Source: Actinomycetota bacterium (GTDB lineage Bacteria > Actinomycetota > Actinomycetes > Streptosporangiales > Streptosporangiaceae). From it: a stretch of DNA of 33,533 nt. A model generated the notes under the pieces. The model searched no databases and was not told the DNA's origin. It saw nothing but the letters and a program-made list of their open reading frames with translations. The first letter of the stretch is position 1. Every line of letters starts with the position of its first letter. The stretch spans positions 42,234-75,766 of the forward strand of contig PMST01000641.1 of assembly GCA_003168295.1 (NCBI GenBank), in the 5' to 3' direction. Of this stretch, positions 1-8,868 are shown piece by piece. The position numbers and the translations under genes are program-made.

Positions 1-28
1 GTCACCCGGCTCGCGCGGAGTTCAGAGC

Positions 29-53
29 CCGGCGCGACTTTTCGCCGCGCCGG
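29..53 (-). terminator. GC-rich hairpin downstream of the DUF2690 gene
   Basis: Arms CCGGCGCG (29-36) and CGCGCCGG (46-53) are perfect complements around a 9-base loop. The hairpin lies about 40 bases beyond the stop of the minus-strand DUF2690 gene. There is no T-run after it, so the terminator role is inferred from position and stem strength only. Confidence 0.4.
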
Positions 54-93
54 ACCTGTTGTTTCATTTTCGGAACGGACAGTGGCTTCTGCT

Positions 94-588
94 CTAGTGA
101 CCGATAAACGGTGTGCAGAGCGGCGCGCTCATCCCGTGCCGATCGCGCACCTCCATGCACGCCCGCGCCTTGGTCTTCGCGACGCCTACCATCGCGGTCG
201 TCTGCCATTGCCTGGCGAACGTCGCGCGCTCGGTGGTGGCCACCTCGACCGCGTGGGTACCCCGGTCATAGATCCAGAAGACGGCGCCGTCGGGGCGGCC
301 GGTATCGGTGACCGTTGCCCACTCCGACTGGCAGCCAGGGCTGTACCGCAACCGCAGCGTGACATGTGTCTTGCGCACGCCGTCGTAGGCCGAGATCGCG
401 TAGACCGTGGCAGCGTCGCTGCTGCAACGGTTGGGCTGGGGGTACTTGCCGATGCAGCCGTGCCCGTAGCACCCGTACCACGTCGCGGCCGATGCAGGTG
501 CGGCCGTGACGGCCAGTGCGCCCCCGGTGAGCGCCGTGGCGCTCACGACCCCGATGAGTGCGTTCCGGACCCTTGCTGATGTTCGCAT
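94..588 (-). CDS. Exported DUF2690-family protein
   Basis: A 164-residue secreted protein. Residues 1-34 form a Sec signal peptide: a basic start, a hydrophobic core around 10-30 and an Ala-Ser-Ala cleavage site at 32-34. The mature part has the DUF2690 pattern: paired cysteines at 40 and 44 (CYGHGC), a later Cys followed by Ser-Ser-Asp-Ala, and a 'LRYSPGC..EWA' stretch. The cysteines suggest disulfides outside the cell. The start at 588 is set by AAAGGAG seven bases upstream. It is divergent from the LLM oxidoreductase across a 255-base region with repeats. DUF2690 has no assigned function; in some actinomycetes the domain follows a helix-turn-helix domain, but here it stands alone behind a signal peptide. 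The family assignment is firm; the role is unknown. Confidence 0.85.
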   Translation of the reverse strand: MRTSARVRNALIGVVSATALTGGALAVTAAPASAATWYGCYGHGCIGKYPQPNRCSSDAATVYAISAYDGVRKTHVTLRLRYSPGCQSEWATVTDTGRPDGAVFWIYDRGTHAVEVATTERATFARQWQTTAMVGVAKTKARACMEVRDRHGMSAPLCTPFIGH

Positions 589-640
589 GCAGTGCTCCTT
601 TCGTCATGCCGGCGCCGCCAGGCTCCGGCCCTGTCCTTAA

Positions 641-737
641 ATCTGCGCACATCTACTGATGGGTTTCTGTGCCCGCCTGCGGGAGGAACTGCAGGTTTTC
701 TGTGGTTATGCAGGAATGGCTGTGGTTATGCGCAGAT
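641..737. repeat. Tandem 12-bp direct repeats and a 9-bp inverted repeat in the divergent promoter region
   Basis: CTGTGGTTATGC occurs exactly at 700-711 and 720-731, a 20-base period (about two helical turns). The second copy runs into TGCGCAGAT (729-737), the exact reverse complement of ATCTGCGCA at 641-649. All lie in the gap between the DUF2690 gene and the LLM oxidoreductase gene, so binding sites for a regulator of one or both are plausible. No -35/-10 pair stands out. Confidence 0.5.
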
Positions 738-843
738 ATATGTGACGTCGCTGGCAGCAGCCGGATAACTCGCCGCGCGTGCGAGATCATGGCATCCAGA
801 CGCGCCACGGTTTTCGCGGACGCCAGGCTTGAAAGGACGTTGC

Positions 844-1875
844 ATGCCGCCACCTGGGGTCGCGCTGGACAGGCTCGGGTTTCTCACTATCGGGCTGTTC
901 GACGGTGACAACCCCGGACCCGGACACCAGACGACGCTGGAGATCATCGAGCTGGGTGAGCGCCTCGGCTTCGACAGCGCGTGGGTCCGCGACCGGCACC
1001 TGCAGTACGGCATCTCCTCACCGGTCGCCGTCCTGGCGGCGGCGTCACAGCGGACCCGCCGCATCGAGCTGGGAACGGCGGTGATCCCGCTCGGCTGGGA
1101 GAACCCGCTCCGGCTGGCCGAGGATCTCGGCACGGTCGACGTGCTGTCGGGCGGCCGGCTCAATCCCGGGGTCAGCGTCGGGCCGCCCATGCACTTCGAA
1201 GACGTCAAGGCCACGCTGTACCCCGACACTGCGGACGTCGAGGACTTCAGCTACGAACGGGTATCCCGGCTGCTGCGCCTGGTCGGAGGCGAGCCGGCCA
1301 GCACGTTTCAGGGCCTTGAGGGCATGGAGCAGTTCTCCGGCCGGGTGCAGCCGCATTCGCCCGGGCTGCGGGCCCGGATGTGGTACGGCGGCGCGAGCAC
1401 GGCCTCGGCCCGCTGGGCCGGCGAGCACCGGATGAACTTCCTGACCAGCAGCGTGGTCCGGGCGGAGGGGTCAGCGGACTTCGCCGCGATCCAGCAGTCG
1501 CACATTCGGGCGTTCCGGACCGCCCATCCGGACGGACCGGGCGCCCGGGTGTCGCAGGGGCTGGTCGTAATCCCGACCGACAGCGCGACCGCGGCGCAGC
1601 GGGCCAAGTACGCCGCCTACGTCGAGGCCCGTACGCCGCGAACGGCCAGCCCGCAAGGGCCGGCGCGGATGATGTTCGCCCGCGACCTGCTGGGATCCTC
1701 CAGCCAGATCGCCGAGGCGCTCTACGCGCACGCCGGTTTCCGCGAGGTCCGGGAGGTCGCTTTCGCACTGCCCTTCAGCTTCGAGCACGAGGACTACGTC
1801 CAGATCCTGTCCGACCTGGCCGGCCAGCTCGGGCCGGCCCTGGGCTGGCGGCCCTCGGCGGTCATGGCGCCTTGA
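844..1875 (+). CDS. LLM-class flavin/F420-dependent oxidoreductase
   Basis: A 343-residue cytoplasmic enzyme of the bacterial luciferase-like fold. The N-terminus has the family pattern: a 'LGFLTIGLF' first strand, then 'IIELGERLGFDSAWVRDRH', then 'IELGTAVIPL', with 'DVLSGGRLNPGVSVG' in the flavin-binding part. Most actinobacterial members use coenzyme F420 or FMN; the substrate cannot be read. The start at ATG 844 is chosen because AAAGGA precedes it at a good distance; a TTG 15 bases upstream overlaps that ribosome site. The 3' end overlaps the convergent CapA-like gene by 14 bases. It stands alone on its strand, divergent from the DUF2690 gene. Family call strong, substrate unknown. Confidence 0.85.
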   Translation: MPPPGVALDRLGFLTIGLFDGDNPGPGHQTTLEIIELGERLGFDSAWVRDRHLQYGISSPVAVLAAASQRTRRIELGTAVIPLGWENPLRLAEDLGTVDVLSGGRLNPGVSVGPPMHFEDVKATLYPDTADVEDFSYERVSRLLRLVGGEPASTFQGLEGMEQFSGRVQPHSPGLRARMWYGGASTASARWAGEHRMNFLTSSVVRAEGSADFAAIQQSHIRAFRTAHPDGPGARVSQGLVVIPTDSATAAQRAKYAAYVEARTPRTASPQGPARMMFARDLLGSSSQIAEALYAHAGFREVREVAFALPFSFEHEDYVQILSDLAGQLGPALGWRPSAVMAP

Positions 1876-3040
1876 TGACACCAGATGGCAGGATGCGCGC
1901 CGCGCTCGAACCGAAGTCGTCGGCGGCCAGCCGGGCGACAAAGGGGATGGCCCCGCCGCCTGGCACGGGCCGGCCCTCCCCGGTGAACTGGATCGGGTAC
2001 ATACGGGCCTGCTCGAACCGGCCCGCCGACGACAGCGTCACACGGAGGATCATGCTCATGTCAAGGTCGCCCTCGGTGGCGAAGTCACCGTAGCTAGCGA
2101 AATTCCCGAGGCTATAAGCGATGAGATGACCCTTATAGAATTGCATGCCCCTCAGTACGTGCGGGCCACTCGCGATGACCAGGCTGGCGCCGGCGTTAAT
2201 GGCCATGTGCGCGAACGCCTCGGCATTGCCGCGGTTCTCGCCCAGGTAATACTCTTCCCGGCCGGTGACGTGATCGGCCGCTGCGCCCTCCGCACCAGCA
2301 TGCATATACACGACGACGACATTTGCCTCCCGCCCGGCTTTCCTGATGAGGGCCTGATCCGCGGGCAGATCAAGGAGATCGGCGTCGTAGGGGTAGGGCG
2401 CAAACGCCAGAAACGCGACCTTGATCCTGTCCTTCCTGACCAGGGTTATCTCGCCCGGCAGCCCGGTCTGGGCCAGGCCTGCCGCACGGATCACCTGAAC
2501 GGTCTGGGCCTGACCCGCGGCACCGAAGTCAAAGGAGTGGTTATTGGCATCGTTGAGGATGGTGAATCCGGCCGCCTTGAAGTAGCGGGCATAACCGGGC
2601 GGATCATGGAACGCGAAGCAGGTCTCGTCCGGGCCTTTCTGGACACCGCACTTGCTGGTCGTCGACGTCGTGAGCGTGCCCTCGAGATTGCCGAAGACAA
2701 TCTGTGCGCCCGGATCGAGGATCGATTCGACCGCCTCGAAGTACGTCGCCGGGTCCGGGGGGAGATCTGGCGTGTTCCCGAGCATCGTGTCGCCGACGGC
2801 CGTGATCGTCACCGAGGCGGCCTTCGCTGTGACCCGCGGGCTTGCGCTCGGCTCACGCGCTTGGCTGGTCACCGTCCCGCTGCGGCCCGGGCTGGCCACG
2901 CCGACGGTAGCCGCGGGCACAGACGTCGCGGCCTGCTTGGCGGAGAGATCAGCAGCTGAGCAGGCCGGAAGAGTCAGCAAGACGACAAAGCCGACGATCA
3001 AGATCGCTGTATCCCGCACCCGGATCAACTTACCGGGCAC
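1862..3040 (-). CDS. CapA-family metallophosphatase-like lipoprotein
   Basis: A 392-residue protein of the PgsA/CapA family, known from poly-gamma-glutamate synthesis but common as stand-alone proteins in actinomycetes. Residues 1-27 form a lipoprotein signal with lipobox L-P-A-C (Cys27), so it should sit on the outer face of the membrane. A Ser/Thr/Ala/Pro-rich linker (30-75) leads to the calcineurin-like domain: GDTMLG (Asp84), NLEG (118-121), NNHSFD (166-171), MHAG (His247), SGPH (His294) and YSLGNF (309-314). These are the usual metal-site positions. No capB, capC or capD homologue is present in the window, so a polymer-synthesis role is doubtful. The start is GTG at 3040 with a weak ribosome site. 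The end overlaps the convergent LLM gene by 14 bases. Confidence 0.85.
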   Translation of the reverse strand: MPGKLIRVRDTAILIVGFVVLLTLPACSAADLSAKQAATSVPAATVGVASPGRSGTVTSQAREPSASPRVTAKAASVTITAVGDTMLGNTPDLPPDPATYFEAVESILDPGAQIVFGNLEGTLTTSTTSKCGVQKGPDETCFAFHDPPGYARYFKAAGFTILNDANNHSFDFGAAGQAQTVQVIRAAGLAQTGLPGEITLVRKDRIKVAFLAFAPYPYDADLLDLPADQALIRKAGREANVVVVYMHAGAEGAAADHVTGREEYYLGENRGNAEAFAHMAINAGASLVIASGPHVLRGMQFYKGHLIAYSLGNFASYGDFATEGDLDMSMILRVTLSSAGRFEQARMYPIQFTGEGRPVPGGGAIPFVARLAADDFGSSAARILPSGVIKAP

Positions 3041-3085
3041 TCATTCGCCTGCCGGGGAGGCGCGCCTTTGATGCCTGAGCTCTTA

Positions 3086-3091
3086 TAACCT
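3086..3091 (+). promoter_or_regulatory. -10 box (TAACCT) for a probably leaderless DUF72 mRNA
   Basis: TAACCT fits TAnnnT and lies 7 bases before the ATG at 3099. No Shine-Dalgarno sequence is present, so transcription probably begins at or beside the start codon. Confidence 0.4.
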
Positions 3092-3098
3092 CGGGGCC

Positions 3099-3950
3099 AT
3101 GAAGCTCCACGTCGGATGCGCGATGTGGACGCACGGACCCTGGCAGGGCCGTTACCTGCCTGGGTCGCTGTCACCGCGGGACCGTCTCCGCGCGTACGCG
3201 ACCTGGTGCAACGCCGTAGAGGGCAACACGACCTTCTATGCGACACCCGCCCTCGACACGGTGAAATCGTGGGCCGCGCAGACCAGCCCCGACTTCCGGT
3301 TCGTCCTCAAGCTGCCGAAACTGATCACCCATGAGCGTCACCTCGCCGACGCCGGCGACCCGCTCCGCGCCTTCGTGGCCGCGATCGAACCCCTCGGGGA
3401 GCGCGCCCACACCCTGTGGGTTCAGCTGCCGCCGTCCTTCAGCCCCGCCGATCTCGGTGCTCTCACCGGTTTCCTGCGCCTGCTCCCGCGCGAGTACCGG
3501 TACTGCGTCGAGGTGCGGCACCACGCGTTCTTCCAGGACCCGCGATGGGGACAGCAGCTCGAGAGGGCCCTGGGGGACGTCGGGGCCGAGTGGGTGACGT
3601 TCGACACCACCGTCCTGTTCGGGAGCCCTCCGGCCAGCGACGCCGAACGGGAAGCGTGGACCAAGAAGCCGCGGCTGCCCCGCCGGTCCCGGGCCCTCAC
3701 TTCTTATCCCGTCGTCCGCTACATCGGCCGGGACGACGCGGCACATACCGTCGCGGGATGGCAGCCCTGGCTCGATACGGTGGCCGGCTGGCTGCGTGAG
3801 GGGCGCTCCCCGACCGTCTTCATCCATACGCCCGACAACGTCGAGGCGCTCGAGCTGGCCCGCCGGTTCCACGACGATGTGCGAGCCCGGGTGCCCGAGG
3901 TCGAGCCGCTCTGCGAGCCGATCCCCGCCGGACCGCCGACGCTCTTCTGA
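3099..3950 (+). CDS. DUF72 (YecE-like) family protein
   Basis: A 283-residue TIM-barrel-like protein of the DUF72 family. It starts with 'VGCAMWTHGPWQGRYLP', typical of the family's first strand, followed by 'YATWCNAVEGNTTFYATP', 'PDFRFVLKLPKLITHERHL' and 'LWVQLPPSF'. 'CVEVRHHAFF' in the middle and 'VFIHTPDNVEALELARRF' near the end are also characteristic. The length matches the family. No reaction is established for DUF72. It ends ten bases before the start chosen for the ECF sigma factor, so the two may be co-transcribed although no functional link is known. Confidence 0.88.
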   Translation: MKLHVGCAMWTHGPWQGRYLPGSLSPRDRLRAYATWCNAVEGNTTFYATPALDTVKSWAAQTSPDFRFVLKLPKLITHERHLADAGDPLRAFVAAIEPLGERAHTLWVQLPPSFSPADLGALTGFLRLLPREYRYCVEVRHHAFFQDPRWGQQLERALGDVGAEWVTFDTTVLFGSPPASDAEREAWTKKPRLPRRSRALTSYPVVRYIGRDDAAHTVAGWQPWLDTVAGWLREGRSPTVFIHTPDNVEALELARRFHDDVRARVPEVEPLCEPIPAGPPTLF

Positions 3951-3960
3951 GCCATTTTCG

Positions 3961-4566
3961 GTGAGAACATCGAAGCAGCACGCTGTTCCGGACGCGGACG
4001 CCGACGACGCGACCGTCATCGAGCTTTCCCGGCTTGAGCCCGAGCAGTTCACCGTGCTATTCCTCCGGCATGCACCGCACATCCAGCGGTACGTGATCCG
4101 CCGCCTGGGCACGGACGCGGCGGACGACATCGTCGCGGAGAGGTTCCTGCTGGCCTTCCGCCAGCGGGACCGCTACGACCTGGCGCGGGCCGACGCACGC
4201 CCGTGGCTGTACGGCATCGCCACCAATCTCATCGGCCGCCACTGGCGGGCCGAAATCCGGTTGTATCGCGCGCTGGCCCTGACCGGGGCCGATCCGGTCA
4301 CAGAGCCGTTCACGGACCGGGTCGATGATCGGGTCAGCGCCGAGGTCGCCAGCAGGCAGCTCGCCGCCGCGCTCGCCCGGCTGTCCGCCGAGCTGCGCGA
4401 CACGATGCTGCTCGCCGCCTGGAGCGAGCTGTCCTACGAGCAGATCGCGGTGGCGCTCGGGGTGCCGGCCGGCACGGTGCGGTCGCGGCTGAGCCGGGCC
4501 CGAAGCAAGCTACGCCACACCATGGGTGACATCGATCCATCCGCCCTCGCCGAGGAGCCACAGTAA
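3961..4566 (+). CDS. ECF-type RNA polymerase sigma factor
   Basis: A 201-residue sigma-70-family protein. Region 2 covers about residues 24-95: 'FLRHAPHIQRYVIRRLG..AADDIVAERFLLAFRQ' followed by 'WLYGIATNLIGRHWR'. Region 4 covers about 140-190: 'LSAELRDTMLLAAWSELSYEQIAVALGVPAGTVRSRLSRAR', with a clear helix-turn-helix. Regions 1 and 3 are absent, as in ECF sigmas. GTG 3961 is preferred because upstream sequence in this frame overlaps the DUF72 gene and does not look like protein; no strong ribosome site is visible. The stop overlaps the next ATG (TAATG), so the downstream membrane protein is translationally coupled, the usual ECF plus CU044_5270 arrangement. Its target promoters are unknown. 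Confidence 0.88.
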   Translation: MRTSKQHAVPDADADDATVIELSRLEPEQFTVLFLRHAPHIQRYVIRRLGTDAADDIVAERFLLAFRQRDRYDLARADARPWLYGIATNLIGRHWRAEIRLYRALALTGADPVTEPFTDRVDDRVSAEVASRQLAAALARLSAELRDTMLLAAWSELSYEQIAVALGVPAGTVRSRLSRARSKLRHTMGDIDPSALAEEPQ

Positions 4567-6162
4567 TGAACGAGATGGACCTGCTCACCCGGTTCCGCGC
4601 GGAGGTCCCGCTCCGCGTCTCGCCGCACGCGGAGGAACTGTTCCACGCCGGAATTCACGATCATTCCACCGAACGGCCCGTGGCTCCCCCGCCTCGCCAC
4701 CTACTCGCCCGCATCCGGACGCCGTGGCGGCTCGCCATCGCCGCCGGGCTGGCCGCCGGCCTGGCCGCCGGTCTCCTGATCGCGGTTCAGCCGTCCCGCC
4801 CACCGAGGCCGACCGCGGTTCAGCCGTCCAGCCCGGGACCGGTGCTGACCGCGAAGCTCCTGGCCGACCGGGCCGCCGCCGCCGCGCTGGCCGGCCCGAC
4901 CGTGCCGGGCGGCCAGTGGGTCTACCAGCGGACGCTCTTCTATCAGGCCAGCGCGCCCGCGGGAATGCCCGCACGGCTCACCCAAGGTTCATGGGAGACC
5001 GCGGATGGCTCCCTCAACTACCAGGCCGGCGCCTGGGGCACGGTCTCCGGTCTGCCGCTCTACAGCACGCTGGGCTCGCTGCCGCGGAATCCGATCGCGC
5101 TCGATGCGTACCTGGCCAAGCTCAGCTACCCGAACGCGAACGCGACTCAGGTCAACAAGGACGTGGCGGACTTTGGCACCATCGAGGAACTGCTGAGCAA
5201 CGACATCCTGCCGCCGTCCCTGAACGCCGAGTTGTACCGGGCGCTCGGCGACATCCCCACCATCCAGGCGAAGAGCCACGTCACGGACGCCGACGGCCGG
5301 GCCGGCGTCGCGTTCGTGCTGCCGGAAACCTCGCAGAGCGCGAACTCGGAGATCATCCTGGACGCGTCGGACTACCGCTACCTGGCGCAGGCCGCCTGGG
5401 AACCCTCGAACGGCTCGCCGAACTCCGCCATCCCGTTCCAGGAGACCGCGGTGCTGACGACCACGCTGGTCTCCGGGCCGGGTAGCGTTCAGGCCGACTC
5501 GGCACCCCCCAGCCGAGCCGAGCTGACCGTCGAGAAAGCGGCGCTGGCCCTGCTGAACAACCAGAAGGCCGGTCTGGGCGTCCCCGATCCCAGCCAGTGG
5601 ATCTACCGCAAACTCAGCACGAGCGGCGGCACCCGGGAAAGTCTGGGCCAGGGCCGACGATACGAAGCAGGCGTCCTACGTCAATGGCACGCTGGTGACC
5701 TGCGCGCGGTCGGCGAGTTGCGCCAGCGGCACCAGGTGGCTGGTGGTCGCGGGCCCGGCCTTCACGTTGATCGACCCGCCGACGCGGGCCGGGCCGTGGC
5801 TGCCGTACGATCCGCAGCCCCTGCTGGACAAGCTCAACACCTACCGCGCCGGTTGCAGCGACACAGCCGGTTACTGCAACGCGGTCGGCGTGATCGCGAA
5901 CCTGCTCAACGGCTACGCCGACGTGGGCATCTCGTCGCTCACCTGGTACTTCTCGCTCGCCGACGTGCCGGGAGTAACGGTGCAGAACATCACCGACGCG
6001 GCTGGCCGCGCCGACGTCGAGTTCAGCTTCCCGTTCACCGGCGGCGTCACCGGAATCCTGTTCGACGCCCGCACGTACCGGTTCGCCGGCTACGTGCAGA
6101 GCGGCGCGCAGACCCTGCTGCTCGAGCAGGCGAACGTCGCTAGGCCCGGCGTCCTGCCGTAG
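4566..6162 (+). pseudogene. CU044_5270-family membrane protein, apparent frameshift
   Basis: Partner gene of the ECF sigma factor, likely involved in controlling it (inferred from conserved pairing). Residues about 55-75 form one transmembrane segment, placing a large C-terminal part outside the cell. The first frame is family-like up to 'WIYRKLSTSGGTRE' near base 5637, then becomes Arg/Gly-rich nonsense. From about 5641 a second frame carries the expected sequence (VWARADDTKQASYVNG ... to a stop at 6162), including 'YRFAGYVQSG'. Skipping one A of the AAA run at 5638-5640 joins the halves into a protein of about 531 residues. This is either a real disrupted anti-sigma-type gene or a single-base assembly error. 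It starts with ATG 4566, coupled to the sigma factor stop. Confidence 0.8.
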
Positions 6163-6256
6163 GAGCCGCCGGGCTACTACCGACCGCGGCGCACCAGCTC
6201 AGCCAGGCTCTTGCGGTCACTCGCGAGCGCAGGCGGGACCGGGTCGGCATCCGGAT

Positions 6257-6277
6257 CGGGGTGGACGGTCCACCCCG
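6257..6277. promoter_or_regulatory. Near-perfect palindrome upstream of the GH3 operon
   Basis: Arms of 10 bp (CGGGGTGGAC / GTCCACCCCG) flank one central G. It sits 90 bases before the beta-glucosidase start and 95 bases after the preceding stop. The odd-length symmetry suits an operator for a dimeric sugar-responsive repressor (LacI type is common beside GH3 genes), though a terminator for the upstream gene is possible. There is no T-run. Confidence 0.5.
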
Positions 6278-6305
6278 GCCGCTACGAGATTATGGTCGGG
6301 GCATC

Positions 6306-6326
6306 CTCAGCCGACCTGCGGCTGAG
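6306..6326. promoter_or_regulatory. Second inverted repeat before the GH3 gene
   Basis: CTCAGCCG (6306-6313) and CGGCTGAG (6319-6326) are perfect complements with a 5-base spacer, 40 bases before the start codon. It could be a hairpin in the mRNA leader or a second operator. Its sequence is unlike the palindrome at 6257-6277, so the two are probably not sites for one protein. Confidence 0.45.
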
Positions 6327-6365
6327 CGCATTGGTCGAGGTAACAGATAAAGGAGAAGCCTTCTC

Positions 6366-8810
6366 ATGACTGCTCTGACCGCCGACTCGAAGATCGCCGA
6401 GGCGCTCGCCGCGCTCAGCCTGGAGGAAAAGGTCCAGCTGCTGACCGGCCGTGACTTCTGGACCACTTGGCCGATCGAGAAGATCGGCCTGCGTCGTATC
6501 CTCGTCTCCGACGGCCCGTCCGGCGTCCGCGGCGAGACCTGGGACGAGCGCGATCCGTCGCTCAACCTGCCGTCCGCCACCGCGCTCGCGTCTTCCTGGG
6601 ACCCGGACATCGCCCGGCGCTACGGCGCCGCGGCCGCGGTGGAGGCCCGCCGCAAGGGCGTCGACGTGGTGCTCGGCCCGACCATCAACCTGCACCGCTC
6701 CCCGCTCGGCGGACGGCATTTCGAGGCATTCAGCGAAGATCCGGTGCTCACCGCCGATCTCGCCGCCGCCTACGTCAAAGGCGTGCAGGACAACGGCGTC
6801 GGCGCTACACCGAAGCACTACGTGGCCAACGACTCCGAGACCGACCGTTTCACCGTGGACGTCCGGGTCGGCGACCGTGCTCTGCGCGAGCTCTACCTGC
6901 TCGCGTTCGAAAAGGCGGTGAGCCAAGCTAACGCCTGGCTCGTCATGAGCTCCTACAACTCGGTCAACGGCACCACCGCGACCGAGAACGACCTGCTGGA
7001 GACGCCGCTGAACAGCGAGTGGGGCTTCGACGGCGTCGTGGTCAGCGACTGGACCGCCGCCCGGTCGCTGGCCAGCGCCAGGGCCGCCCAGGACCTCGTC
7101 ATGCCCGGTCCGGACGGACCGTGGGGCGAGGCGCTGGTGCGGGCCGTCCGCTCCGGCGAGATCGGTGAGGCGGTCGTCGACCGAAAGGTGGCGCGGATTC
7201 TCCGCCTGGCGTGCCGGGTCGGTGCGCTCGGCGGGTTCCCCGCCGCCGAGCCGGCCTGGGTTGAGGACGGTATCGCCTTCGCCCGGCAGGCCGGCATCGA
7301 GGGCACCGTGCTGCTGGAGAACCGTGGTGAGCTGCCGTGGGACCCGGCTCGCCTGCGCTCGGTCGCCGTGATCGGGGACAATGCGGCCAACGCCCGCACG
7401 CAGGGCGGCGGCAGCGCGACCGTCGTGCCGGAGTACACCGTCTCGCCGTTGGACGGCCTGCGCGCCGCGCTGCCCGGCGTGGACATCACCTACTCACGGG
7501 GTGCGGTCGTGCAGGAAGGCGTGGCCGGGCTGCCGCTGGCGCAGATGACCAACCCGGTCACCGGCGAGCCTGGCCTGCGGGCCCGGTTCCTGGACTCCGG
7601 CGGCACCGAACTGTTCGCCGAGGACCGCCGCTCCAGCGCGCTGGTCTGGTTCGGCGGAGACGCCCCGATCGGCCGGTCGGCCACGGTGCAGCTGGCCACG
7701 CGGTTCACCCCGGCCGAGTCGGGTCCGGTTCGCGTCGGCTTCGCCACCGTCGGCCACGGCCAGGTCTACCTCGACGGCGAGCTCATTCTCGATGAGATCG
7801 CCCACTCCGGGCATACCGACCTCGGCGCCGCGCTGCTGGCCCCGCCGACCGCCGCCGCGGAGGTCACCCTCACCGCGGGCAGGCCGGTCGAGCTGCGCTT
7901 CGAGTACGATCTGGCGGGCCGCACCGGCCCGCTGGCCGAGCTGTTGTCGCTCCGCTTCGGCACCGAGCCGGCCGTGGCGGACTCCGATGCTCTCATCGCC
8001 GCCGCGGCGCAGGCGGCCAGGCAGGCTGACGTCGCGCTGGTCGTCGTCGGCACCAACTCCGCGGTGGAGTCCGAGGGCTACGACCGCACCTCACTGGCGC
8101 TGCCCGGCCGCCAGGACGACCTGGTCCGCGCCGTCGCCGCCGCCAACCCGCGCACCGTCGTGCTGGTGAACGCGGGGTCCCCCGTGCTGATGCCCTGGCG
8201 AGATCAGGTCGCGGCGGTGCTCGTCGGCTACTTCGGCGGGCAGGAATTCGGTCACGCCGTCGCCGATGTCCTGCTCGGCGTGGCCGAGCCGGGTGGGCGT
8301 TTGCCCACCACCTGGCCCGCGGCCGAGGCCGACGTGCCGGTCCTGTCCACCGCGCCGACCGGCGGCGCGCTGGACTACGCCGAAGGGATCCACATCGGCT
8401 ACCGGGCCTGGCTCAAGCAGGGCACCGCGCCGGCGTACTGGTTCGGCAGCGGCCAGGGCTACACCGACATCATCCTGGCCGGGGTCCACGCACCCGCCTC
8501 GGTCGCCGCCGGGGAATCCATCCCCGTGACCGTCGAGGTGGAAAATCGTGGCGCCCGCGACGGCAAGCAGGTCGTGCAGGTCTACGCGGAACGCCCGGAT
8601 TCCGTCGTCGACCGCCCGGTGCGCTGGCTGGTCGGCTTCGCGCCCGTGCGAGTGCCCGCCGGGCAGAGGGCACAGGTGCTCCTCAGCGCGCCGACCCGGC
8701 TGCTGGCTTACTGGCAGGACGGCTGGCGTTACGAGCCCGGCGCCTATCAGCTCCGGGTTGGCACCTCAGTGGTCGACCTGCCGCTGGGCGCGAAAGTGGA
8801 GCTCACATGA
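6366..8810 (+). CDS. Glycoside hydrolase family 3 beta-glucosidase with PA14 insert
   Basis: An 814-residue cytoplasmic exo-glycosidase (no signal peptide) that likely removes terminal beta-linked glucose or xylose. The (beta/alpha)8 domain runs from about 1 to 300 with 'SDGPSGVRGE' (48-57), 'GPTINLHRSPLGGRHFEAFSED', the substrate-binding KHY at 150-152 and nucleophile Asp228 in VVSDWTA. The C-terminal sandwich carries the acid/base Glu570 in ESEGYDR. Between them, about 403-520, is a PA14 domain ('VYLDGELILDE'), as in the KmBglI-type subfamily. A fibronectin-III-like domain occupies about 720-805. The length matches PA14-containing GH3 enzymes. AAAGGAG about ten bases before ATG 6366 fixes the start. 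It is followed after 58 bases by a carboxylesterase, probably in one transcript. Confidence 0.93.
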   Translation: MTALTADSKIAEALAALSLEEKVQLLTGRDFWTTWPIEKIGLRRILVSDGPSGVRGETWDERDPSLNLPSATALASSWDPDIARRYGAAAAVEARRKGVDVVLGPTINLHRSPLGGRHFEAFSEDPVLTADLAAAYVKGVQDNGVGATPKHYVANDSETDRFTVDVRVGDRALRELYLLAFEKAVSQANAWLVMSSYNSVNGTTATENDLLETPLNSEWGFDGVVVSDWTAARSLASARAAQDLVMPGPDGPWGEALVRAVRSGEIGEAVVDRKVARILRLACRVGALGGFPAAEPAWVEDGIAFARQAGIEGTVLLENRGELPWDPARLRSVAVIGDNAANARTQGGGSATVVPEYTVSPLDGLRAALPGVDITYSRGAVVQEGVAGLPLAQMTNPVTGEPGLRARFLDSGGTELFAEDRRSSALVWFGGDAPIGRSATVQLATRFTPAESGPVRVGFATVGHGQVYLDGELILDEIAHSGHTDLGAALLAPPTAAAEVTLTAGRPVELRFEYDLAGRTGPLAELLSLRFGTEPAVADSDALIAAAAQAARQADVALVVVGTNSAVESEGYDRTSLALPGRQDDLVRAVAAANPRTVVLVNAGSPVLMPWRDQVAAVLVGYFGGQEFGHAVADVLLGVAEPGGRLPTTWPAAEADVPVLSTAPTGGALDYAEGIHIGYRAWLKQGTAPAYWFGSGQGYTDIILAGVHAPASVAAGESIPVTVEVENRGARDGKQVVQVYAERPDSVVDRPVRWLVGFAPVRVPAGQRAQVLLSAPTRLLAYWQDGWRYEPGAYQLRVGTSVVDLPLGAKVELT

Positions 8811-8868
8811 CGTTCCCGAACCCGGCTTCAGCCCGGATCCGCGGTGACGAAGCTGAGGAGGGGAAGAC

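Noticed and set aside
82..579. Long open frame on the plus strand opposite the DUF2690 gene.
   Set aside because: Arg/Gly/Ala-rich composition with no family features; it is the antisense shadow of a gene with a signal peptide and ribosome site.
1862..3040. CapA-like gene as part of a poly-gamma-glutamate capsule locus.
   Set aside because: No capB, capC or ligase gene is nearby and stand-alone CapA-like lipoproteins are common.
4566..6162. Programmed +1 frameshift in the CU044_5270 gene.
   Set aside because: No slippery heptamer, stop codon or stimulating structure is evident at the AAA run; mutation or sequencing error is simpler.
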